Shown here: positions 6,519 to 9,252 of the stretch, one piece after another | Position numbering within the stretch: position 1 is the first letter of the stretch | Layout: each line of letters begins with the position of its first letter | From: Actinomycetota bacterium | Lineage (GTDB): Bacteria > Cyanobacteriota > Vampirovibrionia > Obscuribacterales > Obscuribacteraceae | Direction: 5' to 3' | Length of the DNA: 9,252 nt | Assembly (NCBI GenBank): GCA_903970355.1 | Contig: CAJCIF010000367.1 | Span: 1 to 9,252 of the forward strand | Notes under the pieces: generated by a model | Told to the model about the DNA's origin: nothing | What the model saw: the letters and a program-made list of their open reading frames with translations, nothing else | Databases searched by the model: none | Position numbers and translations under genes: made by a program

Positions 6519-8810
6519 TCAGTCTATTACGGCGGGTTTTTCAGAGATGCGAACATCGTGATCACCAAATCGGTCTGGTGTGTGTCTTCGTGGCAATTTG
6601 ATGGAAAATGTTGAACCACGATCTACTTCACTTTGACAAAAGATGGTGCCACCGTGGGCGTGCACTATTCTTGAGGTAAGGTGCAGTCCCAAGCCACTGC
6701 CAATTTCGCGATTGCGCCTGCTGGCTTGCCAGAATCGGCTAAACAGCATTTCTTGATCTTGCTTGGAAATACCTGGTCCAGTATCGCTTACTTCAATAGT
6801 AAAACTGTTTTCCTCACAGAATGCTTTAATGGAGATTTCGCCACCTTCTGGTGTAAATTTGCCGGCATTGCTTAGTAGATTCATAACAGCTCGGCGAATT
6901 GCCAGGCTATCAACTTCGCAGTTCGGTAAATTGTTTGCAATTGCTCTTTGCAAGCCGATGTTTTTTGCAGACAGAATTGGTTGTATTTCGTTGGCACAAG
7001 AGGAAAGCAAGATGTTGAGATCGGTTTCTTCAAGTTGAATGGTTTCTACACCTGCCTCATACCGACAAACCGCAAGCAAATTTTCGACCATTTTCAACAT
7101 GGCCATATTGCTTTCACTGAGACTTGAAAGACACATTCTTTGTTTCGGATCTAAAGATCCAATTTTTTCCGTAAGGATCAAATTGAGCATACGATCTGCT
7201 CCCATAAGAGGAGTTTTCAAATCGTGCGCGAGGTGTGTCATGAACACTTCACGCTGCACTCTCAGCATGTTTTCCTTTTTCACTTCTTCGGTTTTGAGGC
7301 GTTCAAGGAATTGACCTAGCAATAGGCATGTTGTGCTGAGCATTTCGAAAAGATCGCGATCCGGATAACGCAAACTCTTGCATCTAAGCTCAAGTGTGCC
7401 GAAAAAATTTCCCTGGGCAATAATGGGCAAACACCAGATCAGTGCGAATGCTTTATGCTCCGGAATTTTGTAGGACTGGCTCATTTTGAGAGTATCCAGG
7501 CAAGCCGGTCTCAGAGTTTTCCATACGTAGCCCGGCACACCTTCTCCCATACGATAAAACTCAGCGCCCACTTCAGTACCAGACACACCATAGCCGCTTT
7601 GAAAACGAAGCGTGTTAGTAGGTTGATCGAGCAAATATAATTCGGCAACATCCCATTCAGTAGTGCGGGTCAAAATTGCCATAACTTTGTCGTAAGCTGA
7701 CTGTTCGTCCACCGCAATGGAAAGAACGCGTGTAATTTCGTATTGGGCATTACGCCTGGCTTCGGTTCTTTGTTGCGCAGTGATGTCATGAATGAACGTC
7801 AGGTACACAATGCGGCCTTTCATTTCAACTGCTCGAATCTTAAGTTCAAGAAGCAAGTTGCGCGGCGAGCGAATTACCATACGCTTGTTGTTAATTTGCG
7901 ACGGGTCGTTTTTAAAATCGAGTTGGGCTTCCGGAAAAAATGAATTGAATTGCTGTCCAACTAACTGGCGTAATTTTGCTCCCAACATGGATTCTGCATC
8001 GGAGTTGCAATCCAGGATTTGCCCTTGTGAATTGCAGACGAGCACGCCATCTGGAATGGCAGCAATGAAGTTAACGAGTTCAACAGGTTCTTCCTTGGGT
8101 CCGAATGCTTTGAGACTGGAATAAGTGAGGCTTGATTTGGGACCGGTATCTTTTGGATGGTAATCCGTTTGTGTTGCCTTTAGTTTGAGTTGCTCGATCG
8201 CTGCGACAACACTTATTTCTCCATTGCGAATGCTTGCTTGAATCTTTAATAGATCGACGAGATCGGCAACGCTCATGATTTCGCGTTCGATCAAAAGTTG
8301 GCCCAAAGGTCTTAGCGATCGTTTGGACTCATCTACCAATCGGGGGATAAGCGTTGGATCTTCAACCCAGCCTGAAGCTGTAAGCAGGTCGCCAACCCGG
8401 TTAAAGTCATTGGCATCGGGAGTGACATGCTCTTCTTTCAGACGTTGTTCGAGCGCCGAAGCTTTTAATGTGAGAATGGCTTGGGAGACAACAGCCTGAT
8501 TGGAATCTTTGGCAAGCTGCATCAAAATTTCCGGGCGCAAAGATGAGTCTGCAGCGAGAATCTTTTTCACTTCCGGCGTATCGGTTTTTGCAATTTCAAT
8601 AACGGTGCCGAGAGGTGTTGAAGCATTGCAGGCAACTGCAGCCCGAATTGATGCTTCAGTAGCACGGGCAAGTGAAGCGAGCAGATCCTTGGGAGCTGCC
8701 TTATTCTGGGCCACCCTGAGTCTAACTTCGGGACTGGCTGAGTCCGCTAATTCCCTGAGTTCTTGCGCGGTTGCACTGGGGTCGCTGGCCTTTAAATAAT
8801 CCGAATCCAT
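6519..8810 (-). CDS. Soluble hybrid-sensor histidine kinase (LRV repeats - MshEN-like - PAS - GAF - HisKA - HATPase)
   Basis: With the ATG at 8810 the protein has 763 residues and no membrane segment, implying a cytoplasmic sensor. Residues about 8-107 hold four units of about 24 residues resembling leucine-rich-repeat-variant/HEAT repeats (pattern VAxNxxxPxxLLxxLA...VRxA). Residues 131-210 resemble the MshEN/GspE N-terminal fold (LGQLLIEREIMSVADLVDLLKIQ). A PAS domain (about 243-343) ends in the usual FIHDIT strand, and a GAF domain spans about 360-505. The kinase core is complete: H529 in AHDLKTPL, N648 in NLLSNA, D676 in VSDTGPGI, and GSGLGL at 704-709. Its partner is very probably the REC-kinase fusion 15 bases downstream. 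The frame stays open to an ATG at 8993, but that start lies in a terminator. In-frame GTG at 8882, preceded by AGAGG five bases upstream, is a credible alternative start (787 residues). The ATG at 8810 abuts the first repeat but has no clear Shine-Dalgarno site. Confidence 0.9.
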   Translation of the reverse strand: MDSDYLKASDPSATAQELRELADSASPEVRLRVAQNKAAPKDLLASLARATEASIRAAVACNASTPLGTVIEIAKTDTPEVKKILAADSSLRPEILMQLAKDSNQAVVSQAILTLKASALEQRLKEEHVTPDANDFNRVGDLLTASGWVEDPTLIPRLVDESKRSLRPLGQLLIEREIMSVADLVDLLKIQASIRNGEISVVAAIEQLKLKATQTDYHPKDTGPKSSLTYSSLKAFGPKEEPVELVNFIAAIPDGVLVCNSQGQILDCNSDAESMLGAKLRQLVGQQFNSFFPEAQLDFKNDPSQINNKRMVIRSPRNLLLELKIRAVEMKGRIVYLTFIHDITAQQRTEARRNAQYEITRVLSIAVDEQSAYDKVMAILTRTTEWDVAELYLLDQPTNTLRFQSGYGVSGTEVGAEFYRMGEGVPGYVWKTLRPACLDTLKMSQSYKIPEHKAFALIWCLPIIAQGNFFGTLELRCKSLRYPDRDLFEMLSTTCLLLGQFLERLKTEEVKKENMLRVQREVFMTHLAHDLKTPLMGADRMLNLILTEKIGSLDPKQRMCLSSLSESNMAMLKMVENLLAVCRYEAGVETIQLEETDLNILLSSCANEIQPILSAKNIGLQRAIANNLPNCEVDSLAIRRAVMNLLSNAGKFTPEGGEISIKAFCEENSFTIEVSDTGPGISKQDQEMLFSRFWQASRRNREIGSGLGLHLTSRIVHAHGGTIFCQSEVDRGSTFSIKLPRRHTPDRFGDHDVRISEKPAVID

Positions 8811-8964
8811 ATAAGATAAGGGAAAAGTCGACAGAGGAGATGATAGTTCTATACCCAATTTACCCTTCCGGGCGGATTCCACAAAGACCTCTTCTGTTGA
8901 TTCCACGCGACCTGAGAGGCAGCTTGGCACCAGCAGTAATGGCATATCAAGAGGTGCAAAGAAA
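8811..8964 (-). promoter_or_regulatory. Presumed promoter and leader region of the histidine kinase operon
   Basis: This region between the terminator and the ATG at 8810 must contain the promoter of the two-gene signalling operon if the NHL transcript really ends at the hairpin. I do not see a convincing -35/-10 pair; TATAGA near 8849 is the best -10-like match. It includes the alternative GTG start at 8882 with its AGAGG site, so part of it may be coding. Confidence 0.3.
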
Positions 8965-8990
8965 AACGACCGGTTATATAACCGGTCGTT
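8957..8990 (-). terminator. Rho-independent terminator (perfect palindrome plus U-tract)
   Basis: A perfect 26-base inverted repeat spans 8965-8990. Its arms are AACGACCGGTT and AACCGGTCGTT around ATAT. Read on -, it is followed directly by a T-rich tract (TTT, C, TTT, continuing the TT that closes the stem). It lies 33 bases past the stop of the NHL gene, so it should end that transcript. On + no T-run follows immediately, so activity in that direction is less likely. The perfect symmetry also leaves room for a dimeric regulator binding the DNA. Confidence 0.82.
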
Positions 8991-9023
8991 CATAACTTTT
9001 AGCTTTGCTAGATTTTTTGTTTT

Positions 9024-9252
9024 CTAGCTTAAGGCGGTTGCTGAGGATGTGCGTTCAGCCTTGTCGAGAGCTGCTACGCGCAGAACGCGGGAGCGGCCGG
9101 CTTCGAGAACAAAGAGAGCACCATCAGTACCGAATGCGATACCAGTCGGATTAACTAGACCATTCAAGAACACTTCACTGCGGCCTTCGCGGGTCACTCT
9201 CAAGACTGTTCCGGAACGTCCGGCAGTCACGTAGACTCTGCCCAGGCTATCT
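9024..9252 (-). CDS. NHL/SMP-30-type beta-propeller protein, C-terminal fragment
   Basis: The reading frame runs in from the right edge and ends with TAG at 9024-9026, giving 75 visible complete codons. The residues GRVYVTAGRSGTVLRVTREG, then VNPTGIAFGTDGALFVLEAG and SRVLRV, show two successive blade strands of an NHL/gluconolactonase-like propeller (pattern NPxGIAFxxDGxLFVxExG...RVLRV). These repeats usually form a six-bladed binding or esterase-like scaffold and are often exported; the N-terminus is not in the window, so signal peptide and function cannot be judged. The GTG at 9230 is not the real start, since the propeller pattern continues upstream of it. A short non-propeller tail (ALDKAERTSSATALS) closes the protein, and a terminator follows 33 bases on. 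Confidence 0.8.
   Translation of the reverse strand, partial: DSLGRVYVTAGRSGTVLRVTREGRSEVFLNGLVNPTGIAFGTDGALFVLEAGRSRVLRVAALDKAERTSSATALS

Noticed and set aside
7792..8124. A + strand reading frame of 110 codons
   Set aside because: It is antisense to the PAS and linker region of the histidine kinase, with no domain-like sequence.
9007..9028. Short inverted repeat GCTAGA ... TCTAGC around a T/A-rich loop at the end of the NHL gene
   Set aside because: It has six-base arms with a ten-base loop, it overlaps the stop codon and no T-tract follows on -; the strong hairpin at 8965-8990 explains termination better.
1..9252. Mobile element, defence system, CRISPR or RNA genes
   Set aside because: I saw no transposase, integrase, direct-repeat array, tRNA-like cloverleaf or rRNA sequence; the genes are housekeeping-type metabolism and signalling.

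Overview
This is ordinary protein-coding bacterial chromosome, densely packed (no gene-free stretch over 300 bases) and using the standard code with TAG and TGA stops. It holds four complete genes and two partial ones. I see no rRNA, tRNA, CRISPR array, IS element or prophage gene. The base composition looks moderate. One gene encodes a response regulator fused to a Hanks-type Ser/Thr kinase, and its partner histidine kinase starts with LRV-like repeats and a MshEN-like segment. A free-living, signalling-rich lineage fits, possibly the non-photosynthetic Cyanobacteriota (Obscuribacterales-like). That taxonomic guess is weak because no marker gene is present.

Layout from left to right: (1) the 3' end of an FAD-dependent oxidoreductase on + (3-167). 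(2) A full-length fused 5-oxoprolinase/hydantoinase A+B protein on - (175-3789), ending 7 bases from the oxidoreductase stop. (3) A 40-base divergent intergenic region with a perfect TATAAT on +. (4) A membrane-anchored TPR protein on + (3830-4975). (5) A REC-LuxR HTH-Ser/Thr kinase fusion on - (4965-6503), whose 3' end overlaps the TPR gene by 11 bases. (6) A soluble multi-sensor histidine kinase on - (stop at 6519, start most likely near 8810), 15 bases upstream of the REC-kinase gene. (7) A strong intrinsic terminator (about 8957-8990). (8) The 3' end of an NHL-type beta-propeller gene on - (9024-9252).

The functional core is the two-gene operon on -. A cytosolic histidine kinase (LRV repeats, MshEN-like segment, PAS, GAF, HisKA, HATPase) is followed at once by its probable partner. 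That partner carries the phospho-acceptor receiver, a DNA-binding HTH and a complete Ser/Thr kinase on one chain, so one His-Asp phosphotransfer could drive both transcription and Ser/Thr phosphorylation. The terminator upstream isolates this operon from the NHL gene. It also shows that the longest possible reading frame of the histidine kinase is over-extended, because its first residues are the translated terminator hairpin. The oxoprolinase and oxidoreductase look like metabolic genes with no evident link to the signalling pair.
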